64,000 nt of DNA, taken from Desulfobulbus propionicus (GTDB taxonomy: Bacteria > Desulfobacterota > Desulfobulbia > Desulfobulbales > Desulfobulbaceae). The stretch is taken from contig PDTD01000009.1 in the NCBI GenBank assembly GCA_002748755.1, positions 78,046 to 142,045 on the forward strand, given 5' to 3'. Every line of letters begins with the position of its first letter. Within the stretch, counting starts at the first letter, position 1. The position numbers and the translations under genes are program-made. Below, in pieces: positions 29,858 to 38,788 of this stretch. The notes below the pieces were generated by a model. It worked only from the letters and a program-made list of their open reading frames with translations. It ran no database searches and had not been told where the DNA came from.

Positions 29858-29986
29858 AGCTAACAAATCGTTACAAGGGACGGTGGGAGGCTCACGGTTT
29901 TTCGAGTTTTATTGGCAAATCGACAGTTACTCTTTCAACCCAAGTACTGGGGTAAAATCCCGCCGTCCCTGAACTCAGCGTTATCC
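29858..29986 (+). other. Integron attC recombination site (lone, no integrase)
   Basis: R'' AGCTAAC (29858-29864) and R' GTTATCC (29980-29986) bound the site. L'' (29870-29883, GTTACAAGGGACGG) pairs with L' (29963-29974, CCGTCCCTGAAC) perfectly apart from two bulged bases, A73 and A76 of that hundred, which matches the unpaired extrahelical bases that direct IntI to the folded strand. The CAAGGGAC and GAACTCAGCGTTA blocks resemble attC sites of chromosomal integrons. The R' core (GTTATCC) departs slightly from GTTRRRY. No intI gene lies in the window, so it is a single orphan site. About 88 bases separate L'' from L'. Confidence 0.8.
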
Positions 29987-30025
29987 AGAACCCATGGCAT
30001 CTTATACTCAAACAGGTTCACGGCG

Positions 30026-30244
30026 AGCCCGGATTTCTCATCAGTTCAGGTGGTCCCAGGTTAGGGATTTTTGGGGAACGCATTATCCTTGGATCTATGC
30101 GTTGCCAAAAGACTGCCCAAGACTGTTCTGCCTGGGTTGAGCCTTGGTGCTTATGAAAATTGAGCCGACCCACGGCCAGCACACACAGCTATTCTTGTCC
30201 CTTTTTGCTCAAATGAGACAAAAGGCTCATGAAAAACCCGGGCT
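30026..30244 (+). repeat. Family A repeat, complete copy (219 bp), subfamily 1
   Basis: Left terminus AGCCCGGATTTCTCATCAGT; right terminus GGCTCATGAAAAACCCGGGC plus T. The interior blocks are TATGCGTTGCCAAAAGACTG, CTGTTCTGCCTGGGTTGAGC and TTGCTCAAATGAGACAAAA. This is one of the best-preserved copies and serves as a reference for the family. It lies 40 bp to the right of the attC site. Confidence 0.9.
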
Positions 30245-30385
30245 GGAAACAAAACAATCATACGCGATGCGGAAGCCCCTGAAACCCTACCGTATCCACC
30301 TGATACGTACCAATCGATGACAGATTCCTTGTCATTTTACCAATACACGGCATCCCTGCATGCCCACAAAACCATGGAGATTGTA

Positions 30386-31432
30386 ATGAGAAAACCCCTG
30401 GGCGCACTGCTCATCCTTTTGTGTTTTCTAAGTTCAGGAACAGCACTCTCCGCAGAGGAGGAAAACAAAATGAAAGACGGCTTATACGCAAAAATCGCCA
30501 CCAATAAGGGAGAGATTGTTCTCAACCTGTATTTTGACAAGACACCACTTACAGTGATCAATTTTGTTGGCCTGTCTGAAGGCACCCTGCACATGTCTGG
30601 CGCCGACAAACCGCTGGGAAAACCGTATTACGATGGGCTCACCTTTCACCGGGTCATTGACAACTTTATGATCCAGGGTGGTTGCCCACTGGGAACTGGA
30701 ACTGGTGGGCCGGGATACACCTTTCCCGATGAAATTCGCTCCACCCTCAAGCATGACAGCGCAGGCATCCTCAGTATGGCCAACGCGGGCCCTGGAACAA
30801 ACGGCAGCCAGTTTTTTATCACCCACCTCCCCACACCTCACCTGGACGGCAAGCATACGGTTTTCGGCAAGGTCGTTAAAGGACAGGATGTGGTCAACAG
30901 TATACGCAAAGACGATATCATCCAACACATCGAAATTCTCAGGGTCGGCAAGGACGCTGAGAATTTCAAGACAGACCAGGAGGCCTTTGACCAGGCCCTC
31001 GGAGAAATCCAGGCCAATGCCGAAAAGGAATCGGAAAAAGAGTGGGAAAGGATGAAAAAAACCATCAAGCAGAAATGGCCTGAGGCACGCAGAACAGATT
31101 CAGGCATGTACTACCAGATAGAGAAAGACGGAATCGGTTCCCGACCAGCCAAAGGTGACACGGTCAGCGTGCATTACACCGGTAGACTGCTTGCTGATTA
31201 CCGTAAGTTCGACAGTTCCTACCAACGAAAAACCCCCCTTGCATTTCCCGTGGGCACGGGCAGGGTGATCCCAGGTTGGGACGAAGCCCTGATGGACATG
31301 AAAAAAGGAGAAGAGCGCACCATTATCCTGCCGCCTGAACTAGCCTACGGTGAGCGCGGTGCAGGCGATGGTGTAATCCCCCCCAACGCCTGGCTTGTTT
31401 TCTACGTGGAACTGGTCGATATAGTACCGTAA
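30386..31432 (+). CDS. Cyclophilin-FKBP dual peptidyl-prolyl isomerase
   Basis: About 348 residues from the ATG at 30386, which has GGAG ten bases upstream; the frame extends to 30317 but that start would bury the signal peptide. Residues 1-23 ([20 protein letters not shown]) are a signal peptide, so the enzyme acts in the periplasm. A cyclophilin domain follows with [19 protein letters not shown] and [20 protein letters not shown], including the catalytic arginine of FHRV and the GxxxSQFF core. A helical linker (about 190-240) leads to a C-terminal FKBP domain ([19 protein letters not shown], then [20 protein letters not shown]). Both isomerase families catalyse prolyl cis-trans turnover; fusion in this order is uncommon. 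Promoter and terminator not identified. Confidence 0.9.
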   Translation: MRKPLGALLILLCFLSSGTALSAEEENKMKDGLYAKIATNKGEIVLNLYFDKTPLTVINFVGLSEGTLHMSGADKPLGKPYYDGLTFHRVIDNFMIQGGCPLGTGTGGPGYTFPDEIRSTLKHDSAGILSMANAGPGTNGSQFFITHLPTPHLDGKHTVFGKVVKGQDVVNSIRKDDIIQHIEILRVGKDAENFKTDQEAFDQALGEIQANAEKESEKEWERMKKTIKQKWPEARRTDSGMYYQIEKDGIGSRPAKGDTVSVHYTGRLLADYRKFDSSYQRKTPLAFPVGTGRVIPGWDEALMDMKKGEERTIILPPELAYGERGAGDGVIPPNAWLVFYVELVDIVP

Positions 31433-32517
31433 TCGGGAACACAGCCTGAATCCGCCAGGAGTTCAGGTTAAAAATAACGCTACCTTAAGTCCAGATTTTT
31501 TATTTTTTATTTTTTTCTTGTGATCATCTTTTTTTTACGGTAGAATAATATTCAACTTGACACTTGTCTGTTTTTGTCAAATAGTATTATTTAGTAAGAT
31601 GGCACACCCTCCGGGTTCATAAATCACACCTGGACTTAAGGTCGAAACGTTTATGTTGAAAGACTCTGGCAGCATGGAACTGCAATTGATAACAAGGCAT
31701 TTTGCATCCAATGCCTTGAGCGGAGTTTATTCTTATCCCCTGACGTTCCGCCCAGACAGGGTTAGTGTACAAAAAAAAAACGTATCCTGTGGCCACCAGT
31801 CAATATGATGTTGGCAAGATGAAGTTGCACGACGAAACTGTTGAACCTCTCCAGGGTATCAACGATCTGCGGCGAACCAACCTATATTCAACCTCACCAA
31901 AGAGCAATCAGGTGCTGGCATCATTGAATTCCGTGGTGCATCTGTATCAGTCAGCCTGTCCAGGTATAGCAGCAGCGCAAAGCCAAAAGGCATGTACCAC
32001 GCTGCTCCAACCCAAAAGGCTCCAAAAATACGTCTACAGCATAGTAGACGAATTCCAGACTTTTTTCCAGTGCGCCCTTCAACAAATCAAAAAACTGCTC
32101 AGAATTGCTCCAGGTGTGTTGTGGCTCCAGGCGGTTGTTCTCTTGCTTGTGGCCAAACGGTATAAGACAGAAAAAAATCCCGTATATGTGCTCCCTATGC
32201 ACCGTGTTCGATACAGATTCCTACAGATTCCAACAGGCTCCTCGCTCAAGGCATACACTCAAAAAATCACTCCACGGTCAAAAAAATATGGTGCAAACTC
32301 CATCGTTTGCTACCTGGACCAGGGGAATCTTGCAAACACAAGAGCAGGCAGAGGTGGCAACGTGCATCCTAAACGCATAGGGGACGCCTTTGCAGTAAGC
32401 AAGAAAAGAGATGGTGGCTTTCGCTTGCGAGGCACCCTCGGAGGTAGACAGTGTCCCACATCTTTCCTCGCGATATCTTAGTCATCTCACCAAAATTTTT
32501 AAGGTCTGCCAAGACAT
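31433..32517. other. 1.1-kb leader of the exopolysaccharide operon, no convincing gene
   Basis: Long T-rich tracts near 31500-31540 are followed by TTGACA (31557-31562) and TGTCAA (31575-31580), a 6-bp inverted repeat centred over a possible promoter with TATTAT at 31585. A GTG-initiated frame of 238 codons (31765-32481) is open but its translation is rich in K, R, Q and S, has no known domain and is probably not a gene. The region may be a long regulated leader of the wza operon or carry a decayed gene. Confidence 0.4.
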
Positions 32518-33624
32518 ATGCCCAATCGAAAATCAATCACCAAACCACCCTCTTTCTTGGGGCTGTATAGCACCAAGTGGCCTGCCTTAGCATGCATTCT
32601 CTGTCTTCTGGGGCTCAATTTTTCCTGCGGGATTCCTCCGAACTCTACCCGACAGGTCCTCGGGCAGGAAAAAAGTGTGATCAAAGACCTTAGCGCCGCT
32701 GAAAAAGAAAGAATACGGCATAACATCATTGAGCACCTTAAACAGGGTGTGGCGCGATACATACTCACTCCCGGCGACAACCTGGAAATAATGTATCACA
32801 TTGACCTTGTCAAACTGAACACTCCCTACATAATAGGGGTTGAGGATGAGGTCAGTGTTGAATTTCAATACCATCCTGGCCTGAATAGAACAATTATCGT
32901 ACGCCCTGACGGCATGGTTACGCTGCCGATAAAAGGAGACTTTGAAATAGGAGGGATAACTCCAGAACAAAGTGCAGAGATCATTGCCCGCGGTTTCTCA
33001 GATATTATTCGTGATCCTGTGGTTACAGTGCGGGTTAATAAATTTTCCTCAAAAATCTTTGCTCTTCAGAAAGCAATTACCAACTCACCACGCGGCCAGG
33101 CCAAGAAAATACTAGTTAGTCCAGATGGTTACGTATATTTACCGCTACTTGAAGGTATACAGGCAGCCGGCAAGACCATGGAAGAGTTGGAAAAAGAGAT
33201 TCAACTCCACTATGATCGGGAGTTTAAAAACCTGGAGGTGTCGCTACTGTTGGAATCCATTTCCGGTACCCGAATTTTTGTTTATGGCATGGTTCATAAC
33301 CCGGGAAGAATCCAAGAAGATAATCTGCTCACCGTTTCTCAAGCCATTGGCCAGGCCGGCGGCATTCATCGAGAAGGTTCCATGCAGGATGTGAAGGTTC
33401 TTAAGATCTCTCCCGAGGGACAGATAATAACGCGAACGGTGAATCTTAAGAGAGTCATAGAGGAAGGAAGGCTCGAAGAAGATTTACTATTACCCAACAA
33501 TAGCATTGTGTTCGTTCCCAGGACAAAAACTGCCAAGGCGGGAAAATTTGTTGATGATTTTATCCGTCGCATTCTTACCTGGAACGGCTTCGGCTTTCAA
33601 ATGAACTACCAGGTTCTCGATTAG
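32518..33624 (+). CDS. Polysaccharide export outer-membrane protein (Wza family)
   Basis: 368 residues. An N-terminal signal with hydrophobic core ALACILCLLGLNFSC (about 23-37) may be a lipoprotein signal, as in Wza, although the lipobox is weak. A Poly_export domain begins near residue 80 (RYILTPGDNLEIMYHIDLVK, then VRPDGMVTLPIKGDFEIGG); SLBB beta-grasp repeats follow (VSPDGYVYLPLLEGIQAAGK, then IFVYGMVHNPGRIQEDNLLT). Wza-type proteins form the outer-membrane channel for capsule and exopolysaccharide export, coupled to the inner-membrane Wzz/Wzc partner encoded next, seven bases downstream. First gene of the + operon. Confidence 0.93.
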   Translation: MPNRKSITKPPSFLGLYSTKWPALACILCLLGLNFSCGIPPNSTRQVLGQEKSVIKDLSAAEKERIRHNIIEHLKQGVARYILTPGDNLEIMYHIDLVKLNTPYIIGVEDEVSVEFQYHPGLNRTIIVRPDGMVTLPIKGDFEIGGITPEQSAEIIARGFSDIIRDPVVTVRVNKFSSKIFALQKAITNSPRGQAKKILVSPDGYVYLPLLEGIQAAGKTMEELEKEIQLHYDREFKNLEVSLLLESISGTRIFVYGMVHNPGRIQEDNLLTVSQAIGQAGGIHREGSMQDVKVLKISPEGQIITRTVNLKRVIEEGRLEEDLLLPNNSIVFVPRTKTAKAGKFVDDFIRRILTWNGFGFQMNYQVLD

Positions 33625-33631
33625 GAAAAGA

Positions 33632-35260
33632 ATGACTGAAAAGAACCAGCGCGACGAACGAATTGGGGCAGAGACGGCTCAACCTCATCACGATGGCAAT
33701 CAAGAGCAAAAGAAGCGCGACCAGAGAGACAGTGAGAAGTATACGCCATCTCACCATTATCAAGGTGCCCCCGAGATCGAGCAAACGCATCATCAATGGT
33801 CATCCAATGTACCCGGCTACACAAAGGGCGTGCTGCGAGAAAGAAAGCTCCTCACTATCAGGGATCTCCTGTACATCTTCTTTAAGCACCTTAGGGCGAT
33901 CACCATTATCACAGCGGTATGCCTGCTCACGGCCGCAACCTATGCTTTTTTCGTCACTCCCCGCTATATGGCTGAGACCAAGATTCTCGTAAAACTAGGT
34001 CGTGAAAATCTGTCAGACCTAAACGAGTACAGTCGCAACATCAACATTCTCCATCAAAGACGCAATCAGGATGTCAACAACGAACTGGAGATATTCAAGA
34101 GTGACGAACTGACCAAAATGGTTTACCAGGATCTTGAAACTGACTTGGTCGCTCTCTTTCCCCAAAAAGCTCCTGGAAGTATCGCGGCTAAACTGGCAGA
34201 TTCGAACTCTTCTTTTGAGAACAAAATGTTACTTTTTCTAAAAAATTCTCTGGAAATCAGATTCCTGGCTGAAACAGATATTTTAAAATTGTCTTTTAGT
34301 TCAACTGACCCGGAGTTTGCCGCAACTGCTGTCAAAGCATATGCTGACGCCTTTGTACGACTGCGTACGAAAATATACGAAACCAAGAAATCACATCAAT
34401 TTTACGTCGATCAGATAGATATGTACCGGAAGAGAGTCAATGATCTGGTTGAAGAAGAGAAAGAATATTGCGAGAATCATAATATTTCCCTCATTGATAA
34501 AGAAAAAGAACTGGTTCTTCAAAACCGGGACGAGCAGAAAACACAATTGGCAAAAGCTCGCCAGAAGTTAGACAGGATCAACGCCCTTGTCTCTGGTCTG
34601 CAAACACTCAATGAGAATCCTGCCTCCTGGATAGAGACCCCAAAGATCAATGAAGAGGAAATGGTGGACAGACAGGCGTATCTCCAGGATATAGACAGAC
34701 AATATTTCACTTTGAAACTAGAACGAGCACAACTGATTGGATTTCATACTGAAGAGTCAAGAGAAATTAAGCAGATTGATCAAAACATAATGGAACTTCG
34801 GGCCCAGAAGTACCTCAGCCTTAGGAATATCCTGGAGTTGAACAGAGCCACGGTAGAGAAAAAAATAGATAATCTCAGCTCAGAAATTGCGAAGAAAAAT
34901 AAACGATTGAGAGAACTCATACAGGCGACCTATATGTTTGAACACTTTAACTTGAGCAGAAACGTCGCCTTGGACACCTTGGTAAACTATCAGAAAAGAG
35001 CTGAAAGTCTAAGAATCTATGAAGACCTGGATAAACACAGGATAACAAGTCTGAGGACTATCAGCGCACCCACTGTACCAATTCATCCCTATTTTCCTAA
35101 AAAGAATTTTATCATGCTCGTTGCACTTTTCTTCGGTATATTCATAAGCTTTGGTCTCTCGGCAGTAAAGGAATTCTTCACTCATATATTCAGGGATGGT
35201 CAGGATATTGAGACAATCCTGGATGTTCCACTCTTACTGACCATTGGTAACCGGGAATAG
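33632..35260 (+). CDS. Wzz-type polysaccharide co-polymerase / chain-length protein
   Basis: 542 residues. A hydrophilic N-terminal stretch of about 75 residues rich in Glu, Gln and His precedes the first transmembrane segment (AITIITAVCLLTAATYAFFV, near 90-110) and the Wzz signature (FVTPRYMAETKILVKLGREN). A long helical periplasmic region (about 250-440) has coiled-coil-like heptads. A second membrane segment follows near residue 490 (NFIMLVALFFGIFISFGLSA), preceded by the proline-rich PTVPIHPYFPKKN typical of PCP proteins. It would set chain length and bridge to Wza. No fused kinase domain; a separate ATPase-like gene lies downstream. The extended charged N terminus is unusual. Confidence 0.9.
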   Translation: MTEKNQRDERIGAETAQPHHDGNQEQKKRDQRDSEKYTPSHHYQGAPEIEQTHHQWSSNVPGYTKGVLRERKLLTIRDLLYIFFKHLRAITIITAVCLLTAATYAFFVTPRYMAETKILVKLGRENLSDLNEYSRNINILHQRRNQDVNNELEIFKSDELTKMVYQDLETDLVALFPQKAPGSIAAKLADSNSSFENKMLLFLKNSLEIRFLAETDILKLSFSSTDPEFAATAVKAYADAFVRLRTKIYETKKSHQFYVDQIDMYRKRVNDLVEEEKEYCENHNISLIDKEKELVLQNRDEQKTQLAKARQKLDRINALVSGLQTLNENPASWIETPKINEEEMVDRQAYLQDIDRQYFTLKLERAQLIGFHTEESREIKQIDQNIMELRAQKYLSLRNILELNRATVEKKIDNLSSEIAKKNKRLRELIQATYMFEHFNLSRNVALDTLVNYQKRAESLRIYEDLDKHRITSLRTISAPTVPIHPYFPKKNFIMLVALFFGIFISFGLSAVKEFFTHIFRDGQDIETILDVPLLLTIGNRE

Positions 35261-35560
35261 AAACACCTTGCTATGCAGATCCTTTTGAGCCCGCATTCCC
35301 CATGAGCATGGGGATACACCAGAGTTCTGGGAGAATGCGTTCAGGGCGTACCTACTCAGAGTGTTTCAGATGAGGACGGGCGCAGATGCTCGCTCGGGCA
35401 AAACTATGCGACTCCCTGTGGTTGTTTCAATAAGTTGCGATATGGGCAGAGACTCTGCCTTTTGACTCAAACTGCTGTCCAAACAATATCTCTCTATGAT
35501 GACCAGAAGACAGACGTATTATCATCAACAAGCAAAACACACTTTGCTGAGGCATCCATA

Positions 35561-36244
35561 ATGGCCATATTCCCCTACGAAAACAAAAAGAATACCGTAT
35601 TGCAGATGGAGGATCTGCACGATCAACTCCTGGCCCTTGTACTGGACAGACTTAGACTGGGGCATGAGTCCAGCCTTTCATTGAGCCTGGCCTCAAGCCG
35701 ACATGGTGAAGGTGTCTCCACTATACTTTTCAACCTGGCCGCAGCGCTCTCCAAAGGTACAACCAAGCGCATCCTGCTTGTAGATGGCAATAGTCGACGC
35801 CCGGTTTTGCATTCCTGGTTCGGGATACCGCTAAACAAACCGGGGTTCTTTGACGTTCTGGCAGGTGAGGCTCCCCTGGAAACGGCCCTGGTCTTGGATG
35901 ACTATAACAACTATGCTGTCCTGACTAGAGGCCAACAGGTGCAACATCCAATTGTGCTCATTGACAGCATCGCCTTTCGCTCCTTTCTCGAACAAGTGAA
36001 ACAGCAATTTGATGTCATTCTCTTTGACTGCCCGCCGCTACAGAACGGCCCTGAAACAAGCGTCTTGGCGAGGCAGACAGATGCGTTTATCCTCATAGTC
36101 GAGGCAGAAAAAACACGTTGGGAAGTAGCCGAACACCATAAAAAGCAACTGGCAGCCAATGGAGTTCCTCTTTCTGGAGCTATCCTCAACAAGAAGAAAA
36201 TGTTTATTCCGCGCTTAATTTACCGGCTGCTCTTGGCAAATTAG
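35561..36244 (+). CDS. BY-kinase/CpsD-like P-loop protein with altered Walker A
   Basis: 228 residues from the ATG at 35561 (GAGG nine bases upstream); the frame is open from a TTG at 35435 but that start lacks a ribosome site. The fold is that of bacterial tyrosine kinases and ParA/MinD-like ATPases that partner Wzz. Walker A reads RHGEGVSTILFN where active kinases have GEGKST, so the nucleotide-contacting lysine is valine. Walker A' reads ILLVDGNSRRP with Asn for the second Asp. Walker B VILFDCPP is kept. No C-terminal tyrosine cluster is present. It is therefore probably a non-catalytic or weakly ATP-binding regulator of export. The 300-base gap upstream of the start is non-coding. Confidence 0.8.
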   Translation: MAIFPYENKKNTVLQMEDLHDQLLALVLDRLRLGHESSLSLSLASSRHGEGVSTILFNLAAALSKGTTKRILLVDGNSRRPVLHSWFGIPLNKPGFFDVLAGEAPLETALVLDDYNNYAVLTRGQQVQHPIVLIDSIAFRSFLEQVKQQFDVILFDCPPLQNGPETSVLARQTDAFILIVEAEKTRWEVAEHHKKQLAANGVPLSGAILNKKKMFIPRLIYRLLLAN

Positions 36245-36298
36245 CCCTGTACCTCTATTCGTGACAGGCTTTCCCATATCATAGCCGACAGGCCTCAC

Positions 36299-37783
36299 TT
36301 GGGTAAACGTATTATGCTTGCTCTCTTCCGTTATGTGTTCTCAGGAATTGCATTGGGCTACTTCGCATATGTCGTCAGTTCGTTGCCCTTCAAATATTAC
36401 ATAAGCATCATAGCAGGCGTTTTTCTTGCCACTCCCGCTGCATATGCCTACCTTATCATCTCAAGCCAAACCAAGACACGTCTGATGTGCCTGTTTGTGT
36501 CCCTGTTCATTTTTGGCATCCCTTTTAACCTGGATTACAACTTTTTCTATCGTGATTATGTTGGGGTGACGAGTGTCGATATCTCCCTAAGCCTAATCTC
36601 GCTTATCATTCTTTTTGCTTTCCTGGTGTACGATGCTCGGTTCAACGCCGTGAAGGCATACTCGTTTTTTATCGATCGAAAAATATTTTATGCCTTTCTG
36701 TTCTTTGTCACCATGGGCTGCCTGAGTACCATTGGTGCAGACCATCACGATTTAGCCCTCTTGGAACTTGCTCGCCTGTGCATTCTCTTGTTTCTGGTCT
36801 TTGTGATCATGAATCTACAGGACCGAACGTATATCGACGTGCTGCTTGTAAGTCTTTCAGTCACCATAGTACTTGAGGCGCTTATTGCACTCTACCAGTT
36901 CAAAACAGGTCACACCATCGGGTTACAGGTCTTTGGCGAAAAAGAGATTATCTTGCAGGATATCGGTTTTGTGGCCAAAAGAGCCACCGGTACCATAGGG
37001 GATCCAAACATCTTCGGTTATTTCTTTGAGATGCTCATTCCTCTCATGTTTGCCATGTTTATTTCCGAACGTAGGCTGCTCATAAAATGCTGGTACTTTT
37101 TCGCAGCGGTCATCGGGTGTGCCGGAATCTATACGACCCTGTCTCGAGGTGCTTGGTTGACCTTGCCCATTTCAACGGTTATAGTTTTCCTGATTATGTT
37201 CAGAGGCCGATTTTTAAGGCTTTCCACTATTATTTGGCTCTGGCTGGCCACCATGATAATCAGTATCATTCTTACGTTCAGTTTCCCTGTGGTATACAAG
37301 CGTTTTACCCATGATGATTACGGATCCGCCGAAACAAGGGCGCCGCTAAACCAAGCCGCACTCTCTGTTGTCCGCCAATTCCCTCTGCTCGGGGTTGGTT
37401 TAAACAACATGGCAAAAGTGTTTAAAAAATATGACAAGACCGGGCACACCAGGATGTTTGTCGGCAAAGATCACGTCGTCCATAACATGTACCTGCAAAT
37501 TTGGACTGAAGTGGGTACAGTCGGGCTTTTCGCTTTTCTCCTCATGCTTGCATCCGCTCTCTTTACCTCCTTAAGCCTCTTGTTTAAAGTGTCCTACTGG
37601 GACCGAGGGCTCTTAGCAGGAGTAACTGCGGGCATTCTTGCCCAGGGCATACATGCCCTGCTTGATCCAGGATTTAAAACCATGATGAACATGTCCATGC
37701 TTTTCTACACCTATATAGGATTAATAGGTGCAGTCTCTATTCTTTACCGTTTAGAGCGCCCTCCTGATTCCTGGTCCAAATAA
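36299..37783 (+). CDS. Wzy-type O-antigen/exopolysaccharide polymerase
   Basis: 494 residues with about ten to twelve hydrophobic segments, e.g. near 30-55, 65-85, 105-125, 145-165 and 390-425. A Wzy_C/RfaL (O-antigen ligase-like) signature is visible: GTIGDPNIFGYFFEMLIPL, then TLSRGAWLTLP, then the long periplasmic loop with FPLLGVGLNNMAKVFKKYDK and HNMYLQIWTEVGTVGLFAF. These enzymes polymerise undecaprenyl-linked repeat units on the periplasmic side. The frame starts with TTG at 36299; an ATG at 36314 is an alternative and neither has a strong ribosome site. The next gene follows after 21 bases. Confidence 0.88.
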   Translation: MGKRIMLALFRYVFSGIALGYFAYVVSSLPFKYYISIIAGVFLATPAAYAYLIISSQTKTRLMCLFVSLFIFGIPFNLDYNFFYRDYVGVTSVDISLSLISLIILFAFLVYDARFNAVKAYSFFIDRKIFYAFLFFVTMGCLSTIGADHHDLALLELARLCILLFLVFVIMNLQDRTYIDVLLVSLSVTIVLEALIALYQFKTGHTIGLQVFGEKEIILQDIGFVAKRATGTIGDPNIFGYFFEMLIPLMFAMFISERRLLIKCWYFFAAVIGCAGIYTTLSRGAWLTLPISTVIVFLIMFRGRFLRLSTIIWLWLATMIISIILTFSFPVVYKRFTHDDYGSAETRAPLNQAALSVVRQFPLLGVGLNNMAKVFKKYDKTGHTRMFVGKDHVVHNMYLQIWTEVGTVGLFAFLLMLASALFTSLSLLFKVSYWDRGLLAGVTAGILAQGIHALLDPGFKTMMNMSMLFYTYIGLIGAVSILYRLERPPDSWSK

Positions 37784-37804
37784 CAACAGGAAAACGAACA
37801 GCCC

Positions 37805-38773
37805 ATGGCAACTCTTACACCCCAGTACCAGTCGCATCATCTGAAGACGGTTCTCTCTGTTATTCTGGTCAACTATAACGGCAAATCATTTCTTGATGCC
37901 TGCCTGCGGGCCATAAACAGACATGTTCCCGTCCCCCATGAAGTACTTCTCGTAGACAACAACTCCTCGGACGGCAGCTGCGATTATCTAAAAAACACTT
38001 GGCCCAAGGTACGACTGATACAAAACAAAGAGAACCTTGGCTTTGCCCGTGGCAACAATCTTGCCGCAAGAGATGCACAAGGCCAATACCTGCTCCTGCT
38101 CAATACTGATACTGAAATGCTGGACTCGATGCTGCCGTTGCTGGAATACATGGAGAAGCATCCAGAAACCTGGATAGCAGGTGGCAGGCTACGCAATCCC
38201 GATAGATCGGTACAACCGTCAGTTGGCTATGATCATACGCCTTTGCGGATCCTTTTTTCCTGGATTGCCCCCCGTACTTGTACCTTTTTCCCCCGCCTAC
38301 AGCTGCATGAAAAGCGACCTTCTTTCTACACCATGGATCACCAAAATGTGGACTGGGTGACGGGAGCCTATCTTCTGATACGCAGAAATGCCTGGGAGCG
38401 ACTGGGCGGTTTTGATCCTAAAATATTCATGTACGTGGAAGATGTGGATCTCTGCCGCAGGGCGAAAGAGCATGGTGGTACCATCGCCTATATTGCTGCA
38501 GGAGACACCATCCATTTTGAGGGTGGAGGTAAAAAAGGCCTCAGCAGTCATGCACTTTTGTCGACCATTGATTCCTATCGCCTTGTACTCACCAGGCGGC
38601 AAGGTACAATCATCAGCACCATTACCTGCTCCCTTCTGGCACTGATTTTTTTCTGCCGGGCAGGTGTATACTGGTTCACAGGGACATTGTTCAAAAACCC
38701 GCTGCATAGGAAAAAAGCTGTTGCCTATTGGGAGGGTACGTGGCGGGCGCTCTATGAACACAGGAAAGTTTGA
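37805..38773 (+). CDS. GT2 family glycosyltransferase
   Basis: 322 residues. GT-A fold of family 2: SVILVNYNGKSFLDACLRAI near residue 20, VLLVDNNSSDGSCDYL, NLGFARGNNLAAR and the DxD-type LLLNTDTEM (near 100). Acceptor region MYVEDVDLCRRAKEHGG (near 215) matches the rhamnosyl/galactosyl-type ED motif. A C-terminal hydrophobic segment (about 265-290) anchors it to the inner membrane. It should add one sugar to the growing lipid-linked repeat unit; the donor sugar cannot be told. Tight spacing (21 and 15 bp) to its neighbours places it in the operon. Confidence 0.92.
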   Translation: MATLTPQYQSHHLKTVLSVILVNYNGKSFLDACLRAINRHVPVPHEVLLVDNNSSDGSCDYLKNTWPKVRLIQNKENLGFARGNNLAARDAQGQYLLLLNTDTEMLDSMLPLLEYMEKHPETWIAGGRLRNPDRSVQPSVGYDHTPLRILFSWIAPRTCTFFPRLQLHEKRPSFYTMDHQNVDWVTGAYLLIRRNAWERLGGFDPKIFMYVEDVDLCRRAKEHGGTIAYIAAGDTIHFEGGGKKGLSSHALLSTIDSYRLVLTRRQGTIISTITCSLLALIFFCRAGVYWFTGTLFKNPLHRKKAVAYWEGTWRALYEHRKV

Positions 38774-38788
38774 GAGGCATGGCATATT

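Noticed and set aside
31433-31764. c-di-GMP (GEMM) riboswitch before the exopolysaccharide operon
   Set aside because: Attractive by context, but I found none of the conserved core blocks.
31765-32481. A 238-codon GTG-started frame before wza
   Set aside because: Composition (K, R, Q, S and scattered Cys) looks random, no motif, no good ribosome site. Kept only as part of the intergenic description.
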